From the NCBI RefSeq assembly GCF_933775445.1, contig NC_065877.1, positions 682,001 to 746,000 of the forward strand: a DNA stretch of 64,000 nucleotides, written 5' to 3'. Every line of letters starts with the position of its first letter. Position 1 is the first letter of the stretch. The notes below the pieces were generated by a model that saw only the letters and a list, made by a program, of their open reading frames with translations, had not been told where the DNA came from and did not search any database. This stretch comes from Argentina anserina. Its lineage: Eukaryota; Streptophyta; Magnoliopsida; Rosales; Rosaceae. A program made the translations under genes and the position numbers. This document shows, piece by piece, positions 25,101 to 36,809 of the stretch.

Positions 25101-27394
25101 GAGAATAACACATCAGGATTAAAAAAAAATTAAATAAAAAGGCATATAACTGGTGAGTTAGGAATTGGGAGCATACATAGTAGGGGAGTATAAGCTCCAC
25201 AATAGGAAACACTATTGTCATCATAATGTCGTCGTTTATATTTTTAATCTTTTGCACAACCCAATCTCTTGCATATGATACTATTGTTGTCTTCCACAAC
25301 GCATTAAAACATTGGTGAGACAGCCTGACAGTCAAGAGAAACTGTTGACGTAAATCCAATTCAGACAAAGGGATCCACATCAGGTGAACAGCAGTTGGTA
25401 TACCACAGGCAAGCATTTTCATGTACAACCCATCAAACCCTCCAAACTCTTCAAAGAGCATTTCATATTCCTGAATGAGTATTACACCGTTAGAAACAAT
25501 AATGAAAATAACAAACAGAAACCAGCTTATATTTTTGCTCAAGAAGAAAACATGAATTTTATTTCCAGGGTAATAGATTGGGGCAGAATACTCATGTCTT
25601 ACCTTAATGTCCACGTAATATTCCTTGTCATCACCCTTGAGTGCAATGTACATGGCAGCCCAATCATGCCTAATACGAGCACGCTCCACCAGTTTTTTTG
25701 AGACGGCAAAAGGAACAGCCACTGGGTCTATTTCCCACCTATTTTTTTCCTCATTGTACCAAGTCTTAGACACCAGCCTATCTCGGTCCAGAAGTATAAG
25801 TTCCTGCAAATAGTCATTTGTTATATGGCCGAGAACTCAGTCTACCAAACAAACACATTTTAACTTAAACGGGAAAATATTGATAACAAGAGTGAGGATA
25901 ATGAAGCAATAGTTACCTGTCTTCTGGCCACATACTCTTTACCAAAATCAACGTCTTCTATGAGATTTCTTTTCAGGTCTGCCTTAGCTTCTTCACGCCA
26001 CTTCTTCCACCCATGATACAGACGAAGGCCAGCAGCTTTAGGAACGACAACCTCCTTCTTACCAAACATCCACTTCAACTCAACTTCTGGAAATCCCTTC
26101 ACCACCTCCTCTTCTGGTGTTTGTACAAGATACCGCTTTTCCTCACCAAATTTTTTCACTTTCTTCCTTATTTGAGACTCGGCCTCTATCTGCATCTTCC
26201 TTGACTCTTCAAGACCTTGTTTTATATTCCGAGCAAACTCAGTCGAAGTAAACAAAGGTCCCACCTCATCAACTTCCACAACATTCGTCAGAATCACTTG
26301 CTCCAAAAGCCTTCTCTGCGTATTTTCCAAATCTCTCTGTATATCAGATTTAGATAGCTTGGTAACAGATTTCTTTGGCACACTGCAACCACATAACAAC
26401 TAATACTCACTCAGCGAATTCATACTAGATTTTCTTCTCCCATATATAAATCAAATGCAATGCAACATTGCTAGAAATGCAGCCAATCAAACTAAAGCAT
26501 TGCAATGCTATAATCTCCTATATCATTTCACCACTCCAAAACTCGAATTCATAAACATAAAACCACAACAATGTATTACCTTTCGACACTCTTGTTGCTC
26601 CTCCTCCTCCTCATTCGGCGCGTAAAACTCTGCACCAACTGCTCACATTCCCTCTCAATAAAACAAAGCTCCCTCACTCCATAGCTCAACGCCGCCGTCT
26701 CCCTCCTCGAAATCTCATCCTCAATCTCTCCCACACTCTCCCACAACTCACCGTACTCCTCCTCCATCCTCTCCACCCTCTCCTTTGCCTCGGCCTCACC
26801 GGAGCTCCTTGCCGCCTTCTCAACCTCCCTCACATTCTCCACCTCCTCCACAATCTCATCGCACCGCCGCACCATCCCCTCCTTGCTCCTCCTCAACCTC
26901 CTCAGCTCCACCTGCATCCCCTCCAGTATCTCCCTTTGCAGCTCCTCCTTCTTCGCCTTCACCGCCCGCCACGCCTCCTCCACCGCCTTCACATCTCCAC
27001 CGTCCTCCTCCACTCTCCTCACCAGCACCGCCGCCGTCTCGAGCAGCCTCTTCGTCACCGCCGAGTACCCCTCGCTCTCGTAACTCACCTCCTTCCTCTC
27101 CACCGCCGCCATCGCCGCCGGAGGAGAACGGAACGGAGTAAAACCGACTCCGAAGCAGACCAAGGCCAGCACTACATGCTTGGCGACGGCGAGGACCGGC
27201 CTTGGCTCCTTCTCGGAGGTCGCCGGAGGTTCTGGAAAGACGGATGCTTTGGGAATGTAACGGATTGAAGTGGAATTGAGGCGTCGGGTTTGGATTTTGA
27301 GGCGGCGGTTGGGCGTGAAAATCGAGGAGGGAATATTCCGGTGAGGTGTGAAGGGATTAGGGAGGGAACGGAGAGCGAGAACGGAAGAGTCCAT
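19194..27394 (-). CDS. FTSHI5: Inactive plastid FtsH homologue (FTSHI5/EMB2458 type)
   Basis: FTSHI5 is a proteolytically inactive FtsH of the chloroplast envelope, part of the Ycf2-FtsHi ATPase motor linked to protein import and essential in Arabidopsis embryos (family knowledge). Nineteen exons: 27394-26580, 26382-25917, 25803-25603, 25470-25177, 25058-24789, 24456-24367, 24263-24132, 23878-23705, 23614-23493, 23356-23155, 22793-22665, 22559-22377, 21887-21768, 21225-21040, 20932-20858, 20391-20332, 20244-20137, 19992-19912, 19253-19194; 1255 residues. Seen: transit peptide, membrane segment (about 67-86), long charged coiled coil (105-270), further hydrophobic segments, Walker A GERGTGKT (762-769), Walker-B-like IIFVEDFD (818-825), and LQRPGRMDR (878-886). 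The zinc motif HEXGH is replaced by HAVWA (1035-1039), so no protease activity is expected. The last 60-base exon lies 658 bases after the previous one and was found by frame continuity. Confidence 0.93.
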
Positions 27395-27420
27395 AGAGAG
27401 AGAGAGAGAGAGAGAGAGAG
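27395..27420. repeat. GA microsatellite in FTSHI5 leader
   Basis: A run of alternating GA of about 26 bases directly before the FTSHI5 start codon (read as a CT-rich leader on the minus strand). CT-rich 5' leaders are common in plant genes. Confidence 0.8.
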
Positions 27421-27644
27421 ACGCTATGGAAATGAAGGGTTGAACATTGTTGATGATGAAATGAGCTGAAGAAGCTGTAGCAGAGAGCCAGATAGTGAAG
27501 TGAAGGTTTTCGGGTTTGGGAGGTTTTTTATTTATCCATTCGAAAATGAGTAAATTCTTTTCACCGAGAAAAATTACTGTACTAAGATAAAAGTATTTTT
27601 CTTTTCAAGACGGTAACTATTGCTTTTCCGATGAAAGAAAGCGA

Positions 27645-27918
27645 AGTTTATAAACGGAAGCAAATTTGCCGACCACATTTTTTAACCACCCTCATGTCCA
27701 CTTACTTAGATGAAAGTCATGTGTCATATATTAACTATGATATAATCATGGTTATCTATATAAATTAATAACACATGGTAAAAATAAATCAATAATTAAT
27801 TTAAGAAATGTAAGAATTAACTATGGTATAACTATATTAAGTAAAAAAGACACGTGACTTTCATCTAGATGTGTGGACATATAAGGAATGGTCGGTAAAT
27901 TTGTTTTCTTTATAAACT
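27645..27918. mobile_element. MITE with about 30-bp TIRs
   Basis: The left end AGTTTATAAACGGAAGCAAA continues to TTTGCCGACCA; the right end read in reverse complement starts AGTTTATAAAGAAAACAAAT and continues to TTACCGACCA. Inside these ends, GATGAAAGTCATGTGTC and its inverted counterpart extend the symmetry to about 80 bp. No clear target-site duplication and no ORF. The superfamily is not assigned. Confidence 0.65.
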
Positions 27919-28075
27919 AAAACCACTAATACAACCAGATGATAATGAATCGAAAAAAATAGCATGTTGCGCAACATGAGGCGCGATATTCAACCAACTG
28001 TCTACGCTAATGTGGTGTCCATAATCTGCCAATGAATCCGCAACGAAATTAGCTTCCCTCCAAGATGGTAACTAT
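27919..28075 (-). pseudogene. LINE RNase H-domain remnant
   Basis: Minus-strand translation gives WREANFVADSLADYG, then HHISVDSWLNIAPH, matching the C-terminal end of RNase H domains in plant LINE-type elements (the pattern ...RE.N..AD.LA..G). An upstream stop precedes the segment by a few codons and nothing more of the polyprotein is visible. The downstream end runs into the terminal repeat of the adjoining MITE, so this is a truncated relic. Confidence 0.5.
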
Positions 28076-29600
28076 TGTTGGTAATGAAATGAGTTTCATT
28101 GCCTACGGCTATGGGATTTCAGGTGTATTTCTCTCATGGAAATGAATTTCTCGAGATATATTATCCACCCGAAACCTTGCAAGACTGAGCACCGTTACCA
28201 TTCTTCCGATAGATTCCCTTCCTTAATGAAGAGATCAGCTCCGAAAACCACTAGCCGGACCAAGTATTAGAACACTAGAGAGACTTTTCTGACTTTGGTT
28301 CGCTCACACAAAACTGACCTATCGGATGATTTCCTAATTTTGAGTACGTCTCAGGTCTTTGTTTTGGTTTTGTTTGAATAATATTTACAAATCATATGAT
28401 CGAGCAACGTCTTGATGTTGAAACTAGCAATATTCATGTTATTGTGTTTATTGGTTCACTATTGAGAGCTCAGACCACAAAAGAAAAAACCGATATTAGC
28501 TGCACTGATCATCACCTGAATGTGTATTATATTAACGTTATATAACGTATATCAATGATCACCTACGTGGTTTATAGTTCATATTAAGGGCATGCAGTCA
28601 CTTACTGTATAGTTCATCATATCAAGGGTTAAAACAATTAAACAAAGATTAAGTTTCATATCTACAAAAACAACTAAATAAAACTATAGATACCGAAAGC
28701 AAACCCATCTTTTTTCATTTCATAGAAATTTTCAGGCCTCCAGTGAGAGAGAATGATCAGATTAGGTATCAATAACCGCCTAGCTAATAACTATTTGATT
28801 ATTTAACCGTATCAAGAACTGAAAATTTGATATTGTACTCTGTAAAGTGGATGAAGATAAGATATATTAAGCCAACTGATCGATATCGATAAATTGCACT
28901 GTGACTAATGCTACTCATCATTCTTTTAATTAACACATTCAAAATGTCTAGGGACTAGGAATGAACTAAGCGAAGATTGAATAAGCAACTGGAAGCTCCA
29001 AAAATACGGAAAAGAGAGAGAAGAAAATTTCACACACATACAAAGATCCATCACTTCTTCCTGCTAAATACGCAAGGATCCATCATAGTCTCTGGAAAAC
29101 TTGCTAGCTTGCTACAGAAGTAACTCAAGTAAGTGATCGATTCAAGTTTTCAAGATCATATAGATGGGTAAAGCAGCTTGTAATAATCGGAAGTAGTCCA
29201 TGAATGTATTCCATTGTATTCGATCATGATTTCCTCCTCTAATTTGTCTATTGTATTCCACCAAGACACCATCATCTAACCTGGGAAGAAGATGAATTAG
29301 ACAAACATAAGAGCACGTCGATCGATCACAACCAAGCATCGATCAACCTTGTGATGTCCGCAACTCTATAGGAAAAAACTTCTTCTCACTTTCCTTCTTT
29401 GCTTACAATAATATTCATTATTTTAATATATGATCTCCAGAAGAAGCACACTTCATAATACACACGAAAGAAGATGAGAAGCCTCATAAAAAGCTGCCGC
29501 ATTATGCTTGGGATTGCATTAGTCTGATGCGTATTATCAGTACGTACTGAGATTAAGGATAAATATTCTTATATTCCTCTCCTTCCTCTATTTGGCTCAT
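28076..29600. other. Intergenic, no gene recognised
   Basis: AT-rich sequence with short ORFs only. Some may be further decayed retroelement, but I cannot support a call. Confidence 0.35.
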
Positions 29601-29604
29601 ACTA

Positions 29605-29758
29605 GGGGGATTCGTCTATGGTGCAGCGCTGCATACCATACATACCGAATTCAACGGCGGATAGAGGGTGTCTTAAAATGCACGTGGGGTCTGTGAGATG
29701 TATGAATTGTGGATTAGAGGCGATGTACGCATGCAGCGCTGCACCATAGAATTTCCCC
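29605..29758. mobile_element. Small foldback MITE
   Basis: An imperfect palindrome of 154 bases: the left end is GGGGGATTCGTCTATGGTGC followed by AGCGCTGCAT; the right end in reverse complement is GGGGAAATTCTATGGTGC followed by AGCGCTGCAT. The arms are about 30 bp, with a 90-base centre. It has no ORF and no certain target-site duplication. Confidence 0.65.
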
Positions 29759-30600
29759 GTATTAGGGTTTTAATTTAATAAGATTTGATTTCCACAAACA
29801 AATTAATTCTCAACAAAGATTATGTGGCAGGTGCCACGTCTTTTGGATTCGTATGTGGTATATTTTTTGGGAGTCTGTAGCATTACTCAATTGTTCATAC
29901 AATTCAAATGGCCAATAGTGATGTGCGAGAACCATTCTGTAATACCTCATTTTTTCTTCTTAATCGTTATAGATAGTCCTTTGTGAGTTTTTTTTTTTTG
30001 ATCGAGTAGTCCTTTGTGAGTTGTACTTGACTATATTACTCCAAATTTGAAGGGACCGACCACCTGCTGAAACACTTATCAGCATTATTAGAATAATCCT
30101 TACTTCATTATCATATATACAATTAGCCAATTAGGCAATCAACATAACTAACATACTCCAACCAACTTTCTAATTCCTATGTCAGGCTGAATTCACCTTA
30201 TAATTTTCCTTAGCCTCATCGTCCTCATGGAAATAGAATATAAAAAAAGAAAGAAAATTAATAAATGTGTTCTTCTCTTATCCAAAAAATAGAAAAGGGT
30301 ATAAAATGCCAGACTCATGACTCATAGAAAAGGTGTAAAATGTCAGACTCATGACTCATCAAAAACATCAGTTATGTACTGTTCACCGCTTCATATAATT
30401 GGAGGGAGAGGCTGAGAGGGAGAGATTACTTCCAAAAAAGAAACTTCAAAAGCAAACAAGAAGCATCAATCTTCCTCCAAACTCACTCAACCCTCTTCTC
30501 CTAAAGAGTTAAAGTCTCTCTTTCCTCAACTACAAAGGTCTCATCTTTATTTACCCACTAGAACTCGATCCAAAGCCAAAGTTTGGTACTTTGGTTTCAT
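29759..30600. other. Promoter region of the DUF946 gene
   Basis: Contains local repeats (AAAAGGTGTAAAATGTCAGA type, twice near 30292-30360) and ends in a GA/CT-rich leader (30608-30665) directly before the first exon. No gene recognised. Confidence 0.4.
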
Positions 30601-30721
30601 TTTAAGAGAGAGAGAGAGAGAGAGAGCTTGAGGGTGTCTCTCTCTCTCCTTCTTCTCTCTCTCTACTTTTGTGGGTTTCTGAATTAGTGGGAGCTTGAGG
30701 TTCTGTGGGTTGTTCTTGAAG

Positions 30722-33566
30722 ATGTTTGGGTGTGAGTGTTGGTGCTGGAGCAGTGAATATGAGGAGCTATATGATCATCAGTTTGATGAGCCAAAGCCGT
30801 ACTCTTTGCCTTCTTCTCTTCCAAAATGGCCTCAAGGTAATATGCAATTAAAGCTTCTTTCTTTATTTAGGGTGGTGGTTGATTTAAAAGGTTTCTATAT
30901 TGGTGTTTATGAATTTTTGATCAAATTGTTTTGCTTTCATTAATCTTCTGTGAGTTCTTTGATGGGATGATGATCAATTTCCAGATGGTTAAGTTGGACT
31001 TTTCCTCTTGAGTTTTATAGAATTATTACGATTTTATATTGGGTTAGTCATAGATAAATCAATAGGTGAACTTATGGACTTGGTCAACGAATTCATGAAC
31101 TTGGTCAATTTTGGAAACTTGGAGATTCTGAATGCCTCGGAAGTTTAATATTCTTGGAACTGAAAGAGTGAATTGCTCTGTTGGTTCCCAATCCATGTGA
31201 GAAGCCTGTTCTTCTTACTCTTAATGAAACAGTTGCAAGCTTTGTGTCTTAGAGCATCTCCAACATGCATTTTAGAGAGAAATGAGAATTTGGAGAAAAT
31301 ACTCATTTTTCATTCTACCAACTTCTCTATCTCATTCTTCAAAATATAGAAATAGATGAAATAGAAGAGTTAATTCTCCAAATTTGTAAATTTGGGCAAA
31401 ATTTACATAACCAAATATTAAATATTAAATGTTTGTACTTTCTTAACCAAAAAAAAAATCTGTAATATATATTTCAAGTCAAGAAATTATAAAATATTTT
31501 ATGGTTATAATAAATAAGAAAATAAAATATTTAATAGTTATAATCAATGCAAAAATATGTAAAATAAAGAATCTATTGGAGTTGGAGCATAAATTTTTTT
31601 TGGAGATTTTAAAGTTTGCTTCTCTATTTTGGAGAAAATATGGAGAATAGGTCTTAACTCTTAACCCTTAACTGCCTAGTTGTAGCTCAATTCAAGTTCC
31701 TTTGAAATCATTTTGTCCCTCCTTTGTTAGTTTGATTTCAATAAATTAGGGGCATTTTTCCCTATTAAATTAAAAAAAATCCTTTAAAATTGGTCTATAT
31801 TGATGTTTGTCTGAACTCAACGCTCTGTCTACCTAAATTGCATGTAGAGGTATAGAAATATAAAGCTAAATCAGATTTTCAGTAGATTGTTCATTGTTGT
31901 TAGTGGCCTATCAGTTTTGATGTCATTGCCCTGAAACCTGTGTATTTTCATTTTATTAGGCCAAGGTTTTGCAACTGGAAAAATATGCCTCGGAGAAATT
32001 GAAGTTGTCCAAGTCGTCAAGTTTGATAGTGTTTGGAGCTGCAACCTGTTGCGTGGAAAATCCAAAGCTGTCACATTTTATAGACCGTCCGGGATTCCAG
32101 AGGGCTTCTTTTGCCTCGGTCACTACTGCCAACCCAATGATCAGCCATTTAGAGGTTTTCTACTTGCTGCTCGTGGAACGGTTGCTAACAAGACAGATTT
32201 AAGGGATGGTTTGGTCTGCGACTTGGTACAAAAGTTACCAGCTTTAATAGAGCCCCTTAACTACACTTTGGTCTGGAGTGCAGATTCGACTAATGCTGGG
32301 TGTGGTTATATTTGGAAGCCAAACCCACCTGTGGGTTATAAGGCCATGGGTTTTGTGGTCACTGAAGATAGTGAGGAGCCAAGCCTTGATGTTGTTCGAT
32401 GTGTACGAGAAGATCTTACAGAGACTTGTGAACCATGTGACCGGATACTTGCAGTGGATTCGAGGGCTTATGAGAATCAATTTCAGGTTTGGAGTACAAG
32501 ACCATGCGAACGAGGTATGCTTTGTAATAGTGTTTCAGTTGGCACATTCTTTTGCACTAGTACCAACTTGGATTCTGATGAAGAACTAGAAGTTGCTTGC
32601 TTAAAGAATATTAGTTCATCACTACACGCGATGCCAAATCTACAGCAGGTTCATACACTCATTGAGCATTACGGGCCTACTGTGTTCTTCCATCCTGAGG
32701 AGGCTTATTTACCGTCGTCAGTACAATGGTTTTTCAAACATGGGGCAGTTCTGTGCTGTGAATCCTGTGAAACAGGGGAACTAATTGACCATAGAGGCTC
32801 AAATTTGCCTAGGGGAGGGGAAAATGAACATGATTATTGGATAGATTTGCCAAATGATCATGATGCTAGGCATCATATCAAAGCCGGAGACATGGAAAGT
32901 TCGAAGCTATATGTTCATGTAAAACCAGCATTAGGAGGAACTTTCACCGATGTGGCCATGTGGATATTCTGTCCCTTCAATGGACCGGCCACCATTAAAG
33001 TTGGTTTAGTGAGTGTAGCAATGAACAAGATAGGACAACATGTTGGTGATTGGGAGCACTACACTCTCCGAGTGAGCAACTTCACTGGAGAACTTTGGCA
33101 AGTGTACTTCTCGGAGCACAGTGGTGGTAGATGGGTGGATGCTTTTGACTTGGAGTTCATTGAAGGGAATAAGTCGGTTGTATATTCTTCAAAACATGGT
33201 CATAGTAGCTACCCCCATTCAGGAATCTATCTTCAGGGGTCTTCAAAGCTTGGAATAGGATTGAAGAACGAAGTTGCTCGAAGCAAGATGTTCATTGATT
33301 CGAGCACCAAGTATGAGATTGTTGCAGCCGAGTACCTTGGTGAGGGTGTTATTGAAGAACCGTGTTGGTTGCAATATATGAGAGATTGGGGTCCAACCGT
33401 TGTGTATGATTCGCGATCAGAACTAGACAAGATAATTGATCGTCTTCCATTCTTTGTTAGATTCTCTGTGGAGAATCTATTCGAATTGTTTCCAACCGAA
33501 CTCTACGGTGAGGAAGGGCCTACTGGCCCCAAGGAAAAAGATAACTGGTTGGGAGATGAAAGGTGA
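30722..33566 (+). CDS. DUF946 / VPS62-like protein
   Basis: Two exons, 30722-30836 and 31960-33566; 573 residues, typical for the plant DUF946 family, annotated as similar to yeast Vps62. The biochemical role is not established. Exon 1 encodes a cysteine- and tryptophan-rich start (MFGCECWCW) and exon 2 opens QGFATGKICLGEIEVVQV. Seen: the N-terminal part with SKAVTFYRP and GFFCLGHYCQPND, and the C-terminal part with YGPTVFFHPEE, DYWIDLPND, GQHVGDWEHYTLR, and VYSSKHGHSSYPHSG. No signal peptide or membrane segment. The 1.1-kb first intron holds a MITE-like stretch. Start chosen as the ATG after the CT-rich leader; splicing at 30836/31960 restores the family frame exactly. Confidence 0.9.
31250..31590. 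mobile_element. Possible MITE in the DUF946 intron
   Basis: Begins AGAGCATCTCCAACATGCAT, the widespread plant MITE-type end, and the opposite side (about 31573-31590) has TTGGAGTTGGAGCAT, roughly inverted. The interior is very AT-rich. The ends match only partly and no target-site duplication is clear, so boundaries are uncertain. Confidence 0.35.
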
Positions 33567-33875
33567 AATGCAAGGTACAAATATTTCTCAAGCTTTCATA
33601 AAACACTTGAAATCTTGTTGGTAGATGTCAATGCAATTTGGTAGGAACTTTAGCTCGTTTCTACGATTTGTCAAATGCCTTGTATTTGAGTAGTCTGTGG
33701 ACTTTGAAGTTTATGTATCATAAAAAGAACTGGAATTTGTATTTGAACCTTTTCAAGCAAAGAGTCTACTCTTGTTGTTGCAATAGAAATTGGCTTGTTT
33801 AGGTTTTCTCCACGACTACTGTTGATCTTAATTCAATTGCTCTGTTAGACTGTTAGTAAGCAATTATGTAACTAG

Positions 33876-34442
33876 TGTTGGAGAGGAGAGATCTCACATC
33901 TAAGAAGTGACAAAGAAAATAAAGCTTATAAGTGGGTGGATAATAACCAATTGTACCGAGGCCTTTTGTGATTAAAACCCAACACATGTGAGGTGGCTAA
34001 GTTGGGACAATATCGGTACAGTTGGTCCACGGGCCACGCTTGTCGCTGTTTAACATGGTATCAGAGCGGGTCCCTCTCCAGTCGCGCCTCCAATCTTTCG
34101 TGGGCCCGAGTTGGGTGCCACTTTGTCATGTCATCGGAGGATTTCCGATTGGATGGCCACTAAGTGTCGTTGGTTACTGGACCTTAGTTTCTTTCATCCC
34201 AGTATGTGGGATATTAATCTGTCACGTGCAGACCTAAAAATTAGGTTGCACGTGAGGGGGCGTGTTGGAGAGGAGAGATCCCACATCTAAGAAGTGACAA
34301 AGAAAATAAAGCTTATAAGTGGGTGGATAATAACCAATTGTACCGAGGCCTTTTGTGATTAAAACCCAACACCTGTGAGGTGGCTAAGTTGGGACAATAT
34401 CGGTACAGTTGGTCCACGGGCCACGCTTGTCGCTGTTTAACA
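33876..34442 (+). mobile_element. Complete TRIM retrotransposon (567 bp)
   Basis: Two direct LTRs of 180 bp (33876-34055 and 34263-34442) begin TGTTGGAGAGG and end GTTTAACA (TG...CA). They differ at about two bases (CTCACATC/CCCACATC; CACATGTGAG/CACCTGTGAG). Directly after LTR 1 lies TGGTATCAGAGC (34056-34067), the standard primer-binding site for initiator tRNA-Met. A purine-rich GTGAGGGGGCG sits before LTR 2. The 207-bp interior codes for nothing. The 5-bp duplication ACTAG flanks both sides (33871-33875 and 34443-34447). All hallmarks of a terminal-repeat retrotransposon in miniature. Confidence 0.95.
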
Positions 34443-34447
34443 ACTAG

Positions 34448-36809
34448 TATATAGCTACTGTAAGCAAGTTCATGCAACTAGTATAGCTAGTGTATCATAT
34501 CAAACTGGCTAAAAAGATTCAGGGTTTTCTTTTTGATTTTATTACTATTTTGATGTAGTAAGCGATTGTTAGATTTAGTAACTAATAACAAATTAAGGTT
34601 GATCTGTATCTTTTGGCCAGTTTTCCCCTCTAATTAGGATGGGAAAGAAAGAGAACAAGGAGAAGGAAATGTAAGGGTGAGGTGTACACTGTACAGTTTA
34701 CACTTTACAAGCCTGAATCATTATTTACGTATGGAATTCTTGTTACACATTCTTTGTTGCGGTAATAAAACGCTGGAATACGAATGATGCATCTATCAAT
34801 TTACAGAAAACGAACGAGACAGCTGAAGTTGAAACTCATTCTTGTTAACTTTGCACCCCACACCGCCCCTCCCATCGTCACCTCAAGTCGAATTCATCGT
34901 ATATCTCTATAGGGGGAGAAATCTGTTCCTACGCCCTCGTCCATGTCTGTGCAAGACTAATGACACTCGTGCAAACCTGGCTACATAGCTCTTCATGCTT
35001 TTTGAGTAAACCTGAAAGGGTCGCAAATGACTGAAATGGGAACCAAAATAGGCACATATTGCTAAGTTCTAGACCTGAACATACCCCTGATAGCTATGAT
35101 AGTCACAACCACAGCCGTAATACCAACAAGAAAATGAGAGGGAGATTGAAGTGTGTAGACAAAACGTGTTGTTCCTGAGTAGTGTCAAAGCTACAGTTGT
35201 TCATCCATGGTTGTGATTCTCTGGACCCAAAAGGGTTATGCGGAGGGGTTGTGATAAGCTTTGAACTTATGAAAGTGAGTTTTTGCTCATGCTCCCACAA
35301 CATTAGAGCAGTTTTATGTTAACTAGGATGGGAAGAGTAGGGGCAACATATCTATTTGTCAAAATTAAGGTTTGGAATGGGGTTAGAAGTTCAAACCAAT
35401 CTGCTCAAGCCAGGTGATTTCTTGAAAACCACCTCAAAAATATATATTCAGAAGTGTTCAAAATACATTGGACTTGTAGCAGCCGTCTGACCAAAAATAT
35501 ATTGACAGCAGCGGCGATGCAGACTCAAAGAATTCACATTATATATATAATGAGCTATTGGCTAACAAGTTTACGAGTTATCAAACCAGAAAATCACAAT
35601 CGAATAAGTGTTGAACGTCTTTATGGTTCTTATTACTTCTTTTAACTAAGCAATGAAAGTGTTGAACCCTTCCCAGCTACTTTTATCAAACATGCAATAC
35701 GAGATAGCTAATCATGAAAAAGATATAAGACTAGTATATCTTGAGTAATACATCGAAAAATATACATTTCAATCGAGCCATGGCATGCATCCGGCCTAGG
35801 GAGATTAATCACACGATATAATAGAAGAACACAATTCGATAAACATGTTTAAATATATTGAAATCATCATTTTCGTATTATTTATAAGAAACTTAACGTT
35901 AAACATGTTCATGGTTATATCCTGTCGCAAGTTTTCAAGTCACAGATATTTCAATGACCGTTTTGGACTTTTGGTGAATGTAGATTGTAGAACTGACTCA
36001 CTTAACAAAACGTTCCCAAAGATGGGAATTGCTATTGAATTCGTAACAACTGACTCACTGAGAACTGAGAATCAAAGGCTTGAATCCCTAATGAACAGAC
36101 TGAATTACCCCTCAATTTATCTCAGCTAGCACACTAATTAACTCCGTTAGTAACGGCATATACATGTACATCACGGTTTTAACTTCATGTACGAAAGTTT
36201 AGGATTTAAAAATTGATGAATATAAATTTTTAGTGAGCCTAATTTCGTGTACTATTTGTAAAAAAAATTCATTTGCATCAAGGTAGCAATAATCCACTCG
36301 TAGGCAATTCCACATTTATCTTGCTATCTTTCAATCACGAAACAAAATGCAGCATAGTTTCAAAGGAATTAACACACAAATGGCACAATATTATTAAAAA
36401 CCAAAGGAGCATTCATGGTTAAATAATTCACAATGCATCTAAATGCAACAACATGTTAATCACTGAATCATGAAATGCATACATTTAAGTATTTACTATA
36501 AAAATCAAATCAAATGAATCAATATAGCAGATTATGTTTTGATATTTGTCATGGATTTGATATTTGCTTGGAGAGAATCTCGATATCAGGATTCATGAGT
36601 GATTCCTATGCCCCGTGGTACCATTATGGGGAAATATAATCTATCTATGATTCTATGTTTAAAAGGGTAAGAAATTTCTTCTCAAAAAAAAAAGAAGAAG
36701 AAGAAAAGGTAAGAAATTTTGTGAAAGTTCGTTGCCACTTTTGTAAAAAAAAAAAGAAGAAAAGGTATGTAAGTACAATATTAAGAGCTCACTGCTAGGG
36801 TGTTGAAAT
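34448..36809. other. Intergenic, no gene recognised
   Basis: AT-rich spacer with short ORFs (for example 35845-36129) that show no domain. Two A-rich runs (36680-36760) precede the RING gene. Confidence 0.4.

Noticed and set aside
26785..27268. Long plus-strand frames opposite FTSHI5 exon 1
   Set aside because: Proline/serine-rich frames are the shadow of the GC-rich, glutamate/arginine-rich coding exon on the other strand.
33876..34442. Simple duplicated segment after the DUF946 gene
   Set aside because: Primer-binding site, polypurine tract, TG...CA ends and 5-bp duplication show it is a TRIM retrotransposon instead.
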